The translations under genes were made by a program, and so were the position numbers. From positions 1 to 46,714 of the forward strand of contig NZ_CABVPX010000047.1 in assembly GCF_902499125.1 (NCBI RefSeq): a stretch of DNA of 46,714 nucleotides, in the 5' to 3' direction. The notes beneath the pieces were generated by a model. That model saw only the letters and a list, made by a program, of their open reading frames with translations, did no database searches and was not told the DNA's origin. This document shows positions 7,961 to 16,454 of this stretch, in pieces (the stretch's first letter is position 1; each line of letters starts with the position of its first letter). The stretch comes from Burkholderia arboris. GTDB taxonomy: Bacteria; Pseudomonadota; Gammaproteobacteria; Burkholderiales; Burkholderiaceae.

Positions 7961-8485
7961 CTAGCGCACCGAGCGAATCGGCAGCGCCGTCGTCTCCTTG
8001 AAGCATTCCAGCGAGAAGCTCGTCTTCACGTCGATCACCGACGGGTGATGCAGCAGGTGCTCCTGCACGAAGCGGGAGAAATGCGCCATGTCCTCCACCT
8101 GCACGCGCAGCAGGTAATCCATGTCTCCCGTCATCGCGTGACACGCGACCACTTCCGGCCAGGTCTGCACGGCCGCGCGGAACAGCTCCGCATGGGTCGC
8201 GCCCGCGCGCGCCGACGTCTCGTCGACCCGCACCGGCGCGAGGCCGCCGCGCTTTTCGAGCCGCACGCTCACGTACGCGAGCAGGTCGAGCCCGAGTTTC
8301 TGCGGGTTCAGCAGCGCGACATAGCCGGTGATCACGCCGATCTCCTCGAGCCGCCGGATCCGCCGCAGGCACGGGCTCGGCGACAGGTTCACGCGCTCGG
8401 CGATCTCCTGGTTCGACAGGCGCCCGTTCTCCTGAAGAATCGCGAGAATTCGCCGGTCGATGGCATCCAATTCGGCTTGCGCCAT
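7961..8485 (-). CDS. Lrp/AsnC-family transcriptional regulator
   Basis: 174 residues from the ATG at 8485, which follows a clear GGAGG Shine-Dalgarno 7 nt away; the frame stays open further upstream but without such a site. The N-terminal winged helix (LDAIDRRILAILQENGRLSNQEIAERVNLSPSPCLRRIRRLEE) is a textbook AsnC DNA-binding domain, and the rest is the RAM ligand-binding domain (ACHAMTGDMDYLLRVQVEDM). It is divergent from hppD across 203 bp, so it most likely controls hppD in response to an aromatic amino acid; that link is inference from position. Confidence 0.92.
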   Translation of the reverse strand: MAQAELDAIDRRILAILQENGRLSNQEIAERVNLSPSPCLRRIRRLEEIGVITGYVALLNPQKLGLDLLAYVSVRLEKRGGLAPVRVDETSARAGATHAELFRAAVQTWPEVVACHAMTGDMDYLLRVQVEDMAHFSRFVQEHLLHHPSVIDVKTSFSLECFKETTALPIRSVR

Positions 8486-8515
8486 CTTCTGCCCTCCAAT
8501 GATTATTTCAAGACT

Positions 8516-8562
8516 GGAAATTGCGCCATCGTAGGGGCTGGCGATTAAATTCGCAAATTTCC
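8516..8562. promoter_or_regulatory. Inverted pair in the AsnC/hppD intergenic region
   Basis: GGAAATTGCG (8516-8525) faces CGCAAATTTCC (8552-8562), an inverted pair with one extra A, in the 203-bp divergent region. The AT-rich core GCGATTAAATTCGC lies inside. This is the expected place for AsnC binding, though Lrp-type sites are too loose for certainty. Confidence 0.4.
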
Positions 8563-8688
8563 GCTCGCGGCCGCCCGCTACACTCTGTCGCATGCATCGA
8601 CTCGCTGCGCACGCGCGGCCGTCGACATCGAACCAGGTCGGGCAGGCGCACGTCGCCCCGGCCGATCGCCCCGCACAGGAGACACGAC

Positions 8689-9786
8689 ATGCAGATCCCC
8701 AACTGGGACAACCCCGTCGGCACCGACGGCTTCGAATTCATCGAATACACGGCACCGGACCCGAAAGCGCTCGGACAACTGTTCGAACGGATGGGTTTCA
8801 CCGCGATCGCACGTCACCGCCACAAGGACGTGACGGTGTACCGCCAGGGCGACATCAACTTCATCATCAACGCCGAACCCGATTCGTTCGCGCAACGCTT
8901 CGCGCGCCTGCATGGCCCGTCGATCTGCGCGATCGCGTTCCGCGTGCAGGATGCCGCGAAGGCGTACCGGCGCGCGCTCGACCTCGGCGCCTGGGGCTTC
9001 GACAACAAGACGGGCCCGATGGAGCTGAACATCCCGGCAATCAAGGGCATCGGCGATTCGCTGATCTATTTCGTCGACCGCTGGCGCGGCAAGAACGGTG
9101 CGCAGCCGGGCGCGATCGGCGACATCAGCATCTATGACGTCGACTTCGAGCCGATCGCCGGCGCGAACCCGAACCCGGTCGGCCACGGCCTGACGTACAT
9201 CGACCACCTGACGCACAACGTGCACCGCGGCCGCATGCAGGAATGGGCCGAGTTCTACGAACGCCTGTTCAACTTCCGCGAAGTGCGCTACTTCGACATC
9301 GAAGGCAAGGTGACGGGCGTGAAGTCGAAGGCGATGACGTCGCCGTGCGGCAAGATCCGCATCCCGATCAACGAGGAAGGCTCGGAAACGGCCGGCCAGA
9401 TCCAGGAATACCTCGACGCGTATCACGGCGAAGGCATCCAGCACATCGCGCTCGGCGCGAGCGACATCTACCGGGCGGTCGACGGCCTGCGCGGCAAGGA
9501 AGTGAAGCTGCTCGACACGATCGACACGTATTACGAGCTGGTCGACCGCCGCGTGCCGAACCACGGCGAATCGCTGGACGAGCTGAAGAAGCGCAAGATC
9601 CTGATCGACGGCGCGCAGGACGACCTGCTGCTGCAGATCTTCACCGAGAACCAGATCGGGCCGATCTTCTTCGAGATCATCCAGCGCAAGGGCAACCAGG
9701 GCTTCGGCGAAGGCAACTTCAAGGCACTGTTCGAATCGATCGAACTCGACCAGATCCGCCGCGGCGTCGTGCAGGACAAGGCCTGA
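8689..9786 (+). CDS. hppD: 4-hydroxyphenylpyruvate dioxygenase
   Basis: 365-aa non-haem Fe(II) dioxygenase that converts 4-hydroxyphenylpyruvate to homogentisate, the second step of tyrosine breakdown. Two vicinal-oxygen-chelate domains are present; the iron ligands are H173 (YIDHLTHNV), H252 (IQHIALGAS) and E329 (IFFEIIQRKGNQGFGEGNF), and the C-terminal gating helix region is intact. The ATG at 8689 has an AGGAG ribosome site 8 nt upstream; upstream frame-open sequence is non-coding in character. It is divergently paired with an AsnC regulator and ends at a strong terminator. No homogentisate genes are in the window. Confidence 0.96.
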   Translation: MQIPNWDNPVGTDGFEFIEYTAPDPKALGQLFERMGFTAIARHRHKDVTVYRQGDINFIINAEPDSFAQRFARLHGPSICAIAFRVQDAAKAYRRALDLGAWGFDNKTGPMELNIPAIKGIGDSLIYFVDRWRGKNGAQPGAIGDISIYDVDFEPIAGANPNPVGHGLTYIDHLTHNVHRGRMQEWAEFYERLFNFREVRYFDIEGKVTGVKSKAMTSPCGKIRIPINEEGSETAGQIQEYLDAYHGEGIQHIALGASDIYRAVDGLRGKEVKLLDTIDTYYELVDRRVPNHGESLDELKKRKILIDGAQDDLLLQIFTENQIGPIFFEIIQRKGNQGFGEGNFKALFESIELDQIRRGVVQDKA

Positions 9787-9848
9787 CGCATCCGGCCAGC
9801 GGCCGCCGCGGGCAACCGGGCCGGCCGCATCATCCGTGCGGTACAACG

Positions 9849-9886
9849 AAAAAGGGCGGGAATCCGAGGATTCCCGCCCTTTTTTC
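9849..9886. terminator. Bidirectional terminator after hppD
   Basis: A 15-bp stem AAAGGGCGGGAATCC / GGATTCCCGCCCTTT with a 2-nt GA loop is flanked by A's on the left and T's on the right, so it can end both hppD (+) and the small minus-strand gene at 9920-10114. Confidence 0.9.
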
Positions 9887-9919
9887 ATTCCGGCGCGGCC
9901 TGCTGGCCGCGCGACCGGA

Positions 9920-10114
9920 TCAACGCGCGTTCGCCTTCGACGCGGCGGACCGCACGGCCGACGGCTGCGCGACGGCGTCCTGGGCCGGCACGATCTGACG
10001 CATCTGCGCGCCGGCTGCCGCCAGTGCGCTCGCACCTTGCGCGCGCACCGGGCCGGTCATCGCGAAAAACGCGGCGGACACGATCAGGAAACTCTGGATA
10101 TGACGTGTGTTCAT
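9920..10114 (-). CDS. Small secreted protein of unknown function
   Basis: 64 residues from the ATG at 10114, which has an excellent AGGAGGT Shine-Dalgarno. The N-terminus MNTRHIQSFLIVSAAFFAMTG is a signal peptide with likely cleavage after VRAQ or nearby; the mature part (about 40 residues) is Ala/Gln/Ser-rich and basic, without cysteines or a recognisable domain. It is a single gene sharing the terminator of hppD. Probably periplasmic; function not recognised. Confidence 0.65.
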   Translation of the reverse strand: MNTRHIQSFLIVSAAFFAMTGPVRAQGASALAAAGAQMRQIVPAQDAVAQPSAVRSAASKANAR

Positions 10115-10444
10115 TGCACCTCCTGTAAAACTGCCGGCGCCTCCCCGATTGCGTCGAAACGAACCAACGCGACCGGGCACCTCCGGCAGGCCGACAAGAT
10201 TAACGGCAATTGCCCGCAGATGGACGCGGCTTTACATGCTTTTACATGATGTAACGCATCATCACGCCCTGTTTTCTGGTGCGCCGCCGCAATTTGACCC
10301 GGATTCCAACCGATGGGCGGCGGGTTTGCCCCAGTGCTACCATCGCTTAAAACCGGCGAATATGCCGGCCACTGCCGACGCGTCCACAAGACGCCCGAAG
10401 CAGTCGAGTTTTGGTGATCCCAAACTGGGTGGAGGAGACAGTTA
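10115..10444. other. 330-bp intergenic region upstream of the IOR gene
   Basis: It holds the divergent promoters of the small secreted protein and the IOR gene. Visible elements are the TTTACATG repeats with a TTACATGATGTAA inverted repeat (10231-10254) and the GGAGGAG ribosome site at 10431-10437. No ORF with coding character is seen. Confidence 0.6.
10231..10254. promoter_or_regulatory. Repeat/palindrome candidate operator upstream of IOR
   Basis: TTTACATG occurs at 10231-10238 and again exactly one helical turn on at 10241-10248; the second copy is part of the inverted repeat TTACAT-G-ATGTAA (10242-10254). One-turn spacing and symmetry suggest a regulator site. The regulator is unknown; the AsnC protein is a possible candidate. 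Confidence 0.4.
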
Positions 10445-13400
10445 ATGAATGCCCCGCTAGACGCAGGCCAACGCGCGTCGCTAGAAGCCGCGCTGAAGTC
10501 CGTCACGCTAGATGACAAATACACACTGGAACGCGGTCGCGCGTACATGAGCGGCATCCAGGCCCTCGTGCGCCTGCCGATGCTCCAGCAGGAACGCGAC
10601 CGCGCCGCCGGTCTCAATACGGCCGGTTTCATCTCCGGCTACCGCGGCTCGCCGCTCGGCGGCCTCGATCTGTCGCTCTGGAAGGCCAAGCAGCACCTGG
10701 CCGCCCACCAGATCGTCTTCCAGCCCGGTCTCAACGAAGATCTAGCCGCCACCGCCGTGTGGGGCTCGCAGCAGGTGAACCTGTACCCAGGCGCGAAGCA
10801 CGACGGCGTGTTCGGCATGTGGTACGGCAAGGGCCCGGGCGTCGACCGCACCGGCGACGTCTTCAAGCACGCGAACTCGGCCGGCTCGTCGCAGCACGGC
10901 GGCGTGCTGGTGCTCGCCGGCGACGACCACGCGGCGAAATCGTCGACCCTCGCGCACCAGTCCGAACACATCTTCAAGGCCTGCGGGCTGCCCGTGCTGT
11001 TCCCGTCCAACGTGCAGGAATATCTCGATTTCGGCCTGCACGGCTGGGCGATGAGCCGTTATTCGGGCCTGTGGGTCGCGCTCAAGTGCGTGACGGACGT
11101 CGTCGAATCGTCGGCGTCGGTCGACATCGACCCGCATCGCACCGAGATCGTGCTGCCGACCGACTTCATCGTGCCGGAGGGCGGGCTGAACATCCGCTGG
11201 CCCGACCCGCCGCTCGTGCAGGAAGCACGGCTGCTCGACTACAAGTGGTACGCGGCGCTCGCCTATGTGCGCGCGAACAAGCTCGACCGGATCGAGATCG
11301 ATTCGCCGAACGCGCGCTTCGGGATCATGACGGGCGGCAAGGCGTACCTCGACGTGCGCCAGGCGCTGACCGACCTCGGCCTCGACGACGAAACCTGCGC
11401 GCGGATCGGCATCCGGCTCTACAAGGTCGGCTGCGTGTGGCCGCTCGAAGCGCAGGGCGCGCAGGCATTTGCGCGCGGCCTCGACGAAATCCTGGTCGTC
11501 GAGGAAAAGCGCCAGATCCTCGAATACGCGATCAAGGAAGAGCTGTACAACTGGCCGGACGGCCAGCGGCCGCGCGTGTTCGGCAAGTTCGACGAGAAAG
11601 ACGGTGCCGGCGGCGAATGGTCGGTGCCGATGGGCAACTGGCTGCTGCCCGCGCACTACGAACTGTCGCCCGCGATCATCGCGAAGGCGATTGCGACGCG
11701 CCTCGAGAAGTTCGAGCTGCCGTCCGACGTGCGCGCGCGCATCGCCGCGCGGCTCGCGGTGATCAACGCGAAGGAAATGGCGCTCGCGAAGCCGCACGTG
11801 CAGACCGAGCGCAAGCCGTGGTTCTGCTCGGGCTGCCCGCACAACACGTCGACCAACGTACCGGAAGGCTCGCGCGCGATCGCCGGCATCGGCTGCCACT
11901 ACATGACCGTGTGGATGGACCGCAGCACGAGCACCTTCAGCCAGATGGGCGGCGAAGGCGTACCGTGGATCGGCCAGGCGCCGTTCACGGACGAGAAGCA
12001 CGTGTTCGCGAACCTCGGCGACGGCACCTACTTCCACTCGGGCCTGCTGGCCGTGCGCGCGGCGATTTCGTCGAAGGCGAACATCACCTACAAGATTCTC
12101 TACAACGACGCCGTCGCGATGACGGGCGGCCAGCCGGTCGACGGCGTGCTGACGGTGCCGCAGATCACGCACCAGCTCGCGTCCGAAGGCGCGAAGAAGA
12201 TCGTGATCGTCACCGACGAGCCGGAGAAGTACGACAGCCAGAAAGCGCTGCTCGCGCCGGGCGTGACGATCCATCACCGCGACCAGCTCGACGACGTGCA
12301 GCGCGAGCTGCGCGAGATCGAAGGCACGACGATCCTGATCTACGACCAGACCTGCGCAACCGAGAAGCGTCGCCGCCGCAAACGCGGCACGTATCCGGAT
12401 CCGGCCAAGCGCGTCGTGATCAACGACGCGGTGTGCGAAGGCTGCGGCGACTGCTCGGTGCAATCGAACTGCCTGTCGGTCGAGCCGCTGGAAACCGAAT
12501 TCGGCACGAAGCGCCAGATCAACCAGTCGAGCTGCAACAAGGACTTCTCGTGCGTGAAGGGCTTCTGCCCGAGCTTCGTCACGGTCGAGGGCGGCCAGCT
12601 GAAGAAGCCGAAGGCCGTGTCGGTCGACGGCAACGCGCTGCCGCCGATGCCGGAACCGACGCTGCCGGACATCGACCGCGCGTACGGCGTGCTCGTCACC
12701 GGCGTCGGCGGCACGGGCGTCGTCACGATCGGCGCGCTGCTCGGGATGGCCGCGCACCTGGAAAACAAGGGCGTGACCGTGCTCGACGTCACCGGCCTCG
12801 CGCAGAAAGGCGGCGCGGTGATGAGCCACGTGCAGATCTCGCACGCGCCGACCGACATCCATGCGACGCGGATCGCGATGGGCGAAGCCGACCTCGTGAT
12901 CGGCTGCGACGCGCTCGTTACGGCAGGCGACGAGTGCACGTCGCGGATGCGGCACGACACGACGCGCGTGGTCGTCAACAGCGCGCAGACGCCGACCGCC
13001 GAGTTCATCAAGAACCCGAACTGGGCGTTCCCGGGTCTGTCCGCGGAGAACGACATCCGCGCGGCAGCGGGCGTTGCCGTCGACTTCATCGACGCGAACC
13101 GATTCGCGGTCGCGCTGCTCGGCGACGCGATCTACACGAACCCGTTCGTGCTCGGCTACGCGTGGCAGAAAGGCTGGCTGCCGCTCACGCTCGTGTCGCT
13201 CGAACGCGCGATCGAGCTGAATGCGGTGTCGGTCGAGAAGAACCGCGCGGCGTTCGACTGGGGCCGCCGCGCCGCGTACGACCTGGCCAGCGTGAAGCAG
13301 GCCGCGGCTGGCGACGCACGCCCCGCGCAAGGCGCGACGGTAATCGCGCTGCACACGAAGAAGGCGGTCGACGCGTTGATCGCGAAACGCGTGGAATTCC

Positions 13401-14035
13401 TCACTGCGTACCAGAACGCCGCGTACGCATCGCGCTATGCGGCGTTCGTCGACAAGGTGCGCGCCGCCGAGCGCGCGCTGGCGGACGGCGATACGGTGCA
13501 GGAGCAACTGACCGAAGCGGTCGCGCGCAACCTGTTCAAGCTGATGGCGTACAAGGACGAATACGAGGTCGCACGGCTGCAGTCCGACCCCGCGTTCCTC
13601 GCGCGCCTGACCGCGCAGTTCGAAGGCGACTGGAAGCTGAAATTCCACCTCGCACCGCCGCTGTTCGCGAAGACGGACGCCCACGGCCATCTCGTGAAGA
13701 AGGCGTACGGCCCGTGGATGATGTCGGCGTTCCGGCTGCTCGCGAAGGCGAAGTTCCTGCGCGGCACCGGGCTCGACCCGTTCGGCCGCACCGACGAGCG
13801 TCGCACCGAGCGCGCACTGATCGGCGAGTACGAAGCGCTGATCGGCGAGGTGATGGCCAAGCTGAACGCGGCCAACCGCCCGCTCGCGCTCGAGCTCGCG
13901 GCGCTGCCGGACGGCATTCGCGGCTACGGCCACGTGAAGGAGAACAACCTGCGCGCGGTACGCCTGAAGTGGGACACGCTGCTCGCGAAGTGGCGTTCCC
14001 CGGCGGGCGGCCAGTCGCACCAGCAGGTCGCGTAA
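10445..14035 (+). CDS. Indolepyruvate:ferredoxin oxidoreductase, fused large form
   Basis: 1196-aa fused 2-oxoacid:ferredoxin oxidoreductase of the indolepyruvate type, which decarboxylates arylpyruvates (indolepyruvate, phenylpyruvate, hydroxyphenylpyruvate) to aryl-acetyl-CoA. The N-terminal part is the pyruvate-ferredoxin-oxidoreductase-like region (FISGYRGSPLGGLD near residue 60). CPHNTSTNVPEGSR (about 465) and GDGTYFHSG (about 525) belong to the thiamine-diphosphate domain. Cys-rich CEGCGDCSVQSNC plus CNKDFSCVKGFC (about 664-710) can bind iron-sulfur clusters. GVGGTGVVTIGALLGMAA (about 753) opens the gamma-like domain. A strong GGAGGAG ribosome site fixes the start. Codons 5, 13 and 22 are the rare Leu CTA. 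The neighbourhood (hppD, paa) fits aromatic amino-acid breakdown. Confidence 0.93.
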   Translation: MNAPLDAGQRASLEAALKSVTLDDKYTLERGRAYMSGIQALVRLPMLQQERDRAAGLNTAGFISGYRGSPLGGLDLSLWKAKQHLAAHQIVFQPGLNEDLAATAVWGSQQVNLYPGAKHDGVFGMWYGKGPGVDRTGDVFKHANSAGSSQHGGVLVLAGDDHAAKSSTLAHQSEHIFKACGLPVLFPSNVQEYLDFGLHGWAMSRYSGLWVALKCVTDVVESSASVDIDPHRTEIVLPTDFIVPEGGLNIRWPDPPLVQEARLLDYKWYAALAYVRANKLDRIEIDSPNARFGIMTGGKAYLDVRQALTDLGLDDETCARIGIRLYKVGCVWPLEAQGAQAFARGLDEILVVEEKRQILEYAIKEELYNWPDGQRPRVFGKFDEKDGAGGEWSVPMGNWLLPAHYELSPAIIAKAIATRLEKFELPSDVRARIAARLAVINAKEMALAKPHVQTERKPWFCSGCPHNTSTNVPEGSRAIAGIGCHYMTVWMDRSTSTFSQMGGEGVPWIGQAPFTDEKHVFANLGDGTYFHSGLLAVRAAISSKANITYKILYNDAVAMTGGQPVDGVLTVPQITHQLASEGAKKIVIVTDEPEKYDSQKALLAPGVTIHHRDQLDDVQRELREIEGTTILIYDQTCATEKRRRRKRGTYPDPAKRVVINDAVCEGCGDCSVQSNCLSVEPLETEFGTKRQINQSSCNKDFSCVKGFCPSFVTVEGGQLKKPKAVSVDGNALPPMPEPTLPDIDRAYGVLVTGVGGTGVVTIGALLGMAAHLENKGVTVLDVTGLAQKGGAVMSHVQISHAPTDIHATRIAMGEADLVIGCDALVTAGDECTSRMRHDTTRVVVNSAQTPTAEFIKNPNWAFPGLSAENDIRAAAGVAVDFIDANRFAVALLGDAIYTNPFVLGYAWQKGWLPLTLVSLERAIELNAVSVEKNRAAFDWGRRAAYDLASVKQAAAGDARPAQGATVIALHTKKAVDALIAKRVEFLTAYQNAAYASRYAAFVDKVRAAERALADGDTVQEQLTEAVARNLFKLMAYKDEYEVARLQSDPAFLARLTAQFEGDWKLKFHLAPPLFAKTDAHGHLVKKAYGPWMMSAFRLLAKAKFLRGTGLDPFGRTDERRTERALIGEYEALIGEVMAKLNAANRPLALELAALPDGIRGYGHVKENNLRAVRLKWDTLLAKWRSPAGGQSHQQVA

Positions 14036-14103
14036 CGGCACGCGGCGGGCGAGGCGTTCGCGGCCAGGACGCCCCGCCCGCGCCGCCCGTTACGATTCAT
14101 GCG

Positions 14104-14143
14104 AAAAAAAACGCCACGGAACGCAGGTTCCGTGGCGTTTTTC
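14104..14143. terminator. Bidirectional terminator between IOR and maeB
   Basis: A 16-bp stem (14107-14122 with 14127-14142) around a GCAG loop, flanked by A run and T run, serves both convergent genes. Confidence 0.92.
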
Positions 14144-14183
14144 ATTGCGCCGCGCCTTGAGCGCGGCGCACGCGGGCGTGGAC

Positions 14184-16454
14184 TTACTTCGTGTTCACGT
14201 TCGCGGCGGCAACGGCCGTCATGTTGATGATCCGGCGCACGGTCGCAGCCGGCGTCAGGATGTGGACCGGCTTCGCTGCGCCGAGCAGGAACGGGCCGAC
14301 CGTCACGCCTTCGCCGCCGACCATCTTCAGCAGGTTGTACGCGATGTTCGCCGCTTCGACGTTCGGCATGATCAGCAGGTTCGCTTCGCCCGACAGCGTC
14401 GTGCCCGGGAACGCCTGCTTGCGGATCACTTCCGACAGCGCCGCGTCGCCGTGCATTTCACCGTCGACTTCCAGGTTCGGCGCACGTTCGACGATCAGCT
14501 TGCGGGCCTCGGCCATCCGGCGCGACGACGCCGACGGCGCGCTGCCGAAGTTCGAGTTCGACAGCAGCGCGGCCTTCGGCGCGATGCCGAAGCGCTCGAT
14601 CTCGGCCGCAGCCTGGATCGTCATGTCGGCGAGCTGTTCGGCGCTCGGCAGTTCGTTCACGTACGTGTCGCACACGAACAGGTTGCGGCCCGGCAGCATC
14701 AGCAGGTTCATCGCGGCGAAGTGCTCGGCGCCCTTCGCGCGGCCCAGCACCTGCTCGATGAACTTCAGGTGGCTGTGGAACGTGTCGATCATCCCGCAGA
14801 TCATCCCGTCCGCATCGCCCAGGTGCACGAGCATCGCGCCGATCAGCGTGTTGAACTTGCGCATCGCGGCCTTCGCGACTTCCGGCGTCACGCCGTCACG
14901 CGCGCCGATCTCCTGATACGCCTGCCAGTAGCGGTGGTAGCGTGCATCGTCTTCCGGATCGACGATTTCGAAATCGGTGCCGGCCTTCAGCTTCGAGCCG
15001 ATCTTCTGCAGGCGCATGTCGACGACCGACGGACGGCCGACGATGATCGGCTTCGCGATCTTTTCCTGCAGCACGAACTGCGCGGCGCGCAGCACGCGCT
15101 CGTCCTCGCCCTCGGCGAACACGATGCGGGCCTGCTTCTGCTTCGCGGTCGCGAACACCGGGCGCATCACCATGCCGGTGCGGTAGACGGTCGCGCCGAG
15201 CTGCTCGCGGTACGCGTCCATGTCCTGGATCGGGCGCGTGGCGACGCCCGAATCCATCGCGGCTTGCGCGACGGCCGGCGCGATCTTGATGATCAGGCGC
15301 GGATCGAACGGCTTCGGAATCAGGTAGTCCGGCCCGAATTCGAGCGAGTGGCCTTCATACGCCTTCGCGACTTCTTCGCTCTGGTCGGTTTCCTGGGCCA
15401 GTTCGGCGATCGCGCGCACGCACGCGAGCTTCATTTCTTCCGTGATCGTCGTCGCGCCGACGTCGAGCGCGCCGCGGAAGATGAACGGGAAGCACAGCAC
15501 GTTGTTGACCTGGTTCGGGTAGTCCGAACGGCCGGTCGCGACGATCGCGTCCGGGCGCACGGCCTTCGCGTCTTCCGGGCGGATTTCCGGTTCCGGGTTC
15601 GCGAGCGCCAGGATCAGCGGCTTGTCGCCCATCGTCTTGACCATGTCCTGCTTCAGCACGCCCGCGCTCGAGCAGCCGAGGAACACGTCCGCGCCGACGA
15701 TCGCGTCGGCGAGCGTGCGTGCGTCGGTGGTCGCCGCATAGCGCTGCTTCGACGGATCGAGGTTGCCGCGCCCTTCGTAGATCACGCCCTTCGAATCGGC
15801 GACGAGGATGTTCGACTTCGTCAGGCCGAGGTTCACCAGCAGGTCCAGACACGCGATGGCCGCGGCGCCGGCGCCCGAGCACACGAGCTTCACTTCGGAC
15901 AGCTGCTTGCCGACGACCTTCAGGCCGTTCAGGATCGCGGCCGACGCGATGATCGCGGTGCCGTGCTGGTCATCGTGGAAGACGGGGATCTTCATGCGCT
16001 CGCGCAGCTTCTGCTCGATGTAGAAGCACTCCGGCGCCTTGATGTCCTCGAGGTTGATGCCGCCGAGCGTCGGCTCGAGCATCGCGATCGCCTCGACCAG
16101 CTTGTCGGGGTCGGACTCCGACAGTTCGATGTCGAACACGTCGATGCCCGCGAATTTCTTGAAGAGGCAGCCCTTGCCTTCCATCACCGGCTTCGCGGCA
16201 AGCGGGCCGATGTTGCCGAGGCCCAGCACGGCCGTGCCGTTCGTGATGACGCCGACGAGGTTGCCGCGCGACGTGTACTTCTGCGCGTCGAGCGGATCGG
16301 CGTGGATCGCTTCGCACGCAGCGGCAACGCCCGGCGAATACGCGAGCGACAGATCGAGCTGGTTCGACAGCGGCTTGGTCGGGGTGACCGAAATCTTGCC
16401 GGGTTTCGGGTTCAGGTGATAAGCGAGAGCGGCCTGCTTCAGTTGTTCGTCCAT
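14184..16454 (-). CDS. maeB: NADP-dependent malic enzyme, MaeB type
   Basis: 756-aa two-domain enzyme converting malate to pyruvate, CO2 and NADPH. Residues 1-430 form the malic enzyme: SPGVAAACEAI with YSPG, the Lys of AAKPVMEGKG, metal-binding residues in IKAPECF and PVFHDDQHGTA, and the Rossmann motif SGAGAAAIACLDLL. Residues about 430-756 are a phosphotransacetylase-like domain (RIVFAEGEDERVLRAAQF), which in MaeB proteins is regulatory rather than catalytic. Full length with no disruption. It stands alone, ended by the bidirectional terminator at 14104-14143. The start is preceded by a weak AGGT site. Confidence 0.95.
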   Translation of the reverse strand: MDEQLKQAALAYHLNPKPGKISVTPTKPLSNQLDLSLAYSPGVAAACEAIHADPLDAQKYTSRGNLVGVITNGTAVLGLGNIGPLAAKPVMEGKGCLFKKFAGIDVFDIELSESDPDKLVEAIAMLEPTLGGINLEDIKAPECFYIEQKLRERMKIPVFHDDQHGTAIIASAAILNGLKVVGKQLSEVKLVCSGAGAAAIACLDLLVNLGLTKSNILVADSKGVIYEGRGNLDPSKQRYAATTDARTLADAIVGADVFLGCSSAGVLKQDMVKTMGDKPLILALANPEPEIRPEDAKAVRPDAIVATGRSDYPNQVNNVLCFPFIFRGALDVGATTITEEMKLACVRAIAELAQETDQSEEVAKAYEGHSLEFGPDYLIPKPFDPRLIIKIAPAVAQAAMDSGVATRPIQDMDAYREQLGATVYRTGMVMRPVFATAKQKQARIVFAEGEDERVLRAAQFVLQEKIAKPIIVGRPSVVDMRLQKIGSKLKAGTDFEIVDPEDDARYHRYWQAYQEIGARDGVTPEVAKAAMRKFNTLIGAMLVHLGDADGMICGMIDTFHSHLKFIEQVLGRAKGAEHFAAMNLLMLPGRNLFVCDTYVNELPSAEQLADMTIQAAAEIERFGIAPKAALLSNSNFGSAPSASSRRMAEARKLIVERAPNLEVDGEMHGDAALSEVIRKQAFPGTTLSGEANLLIMPNVEAANIAYNLLKMVGGEGVTVGPFLLGAAKPVHILTPAATVRRIINMTAVAAANVNTK

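Noticed and set aside
10742..14041. Open frame of 1099 codons antisense to the IOR gene, and an overlapping plus-frame of similar length
   Set aside because: Arg/Ala/His-rich composition typical of GC-rich shadow frames; the sense frame has clear cofactor motifs, ribosome site and terminator.
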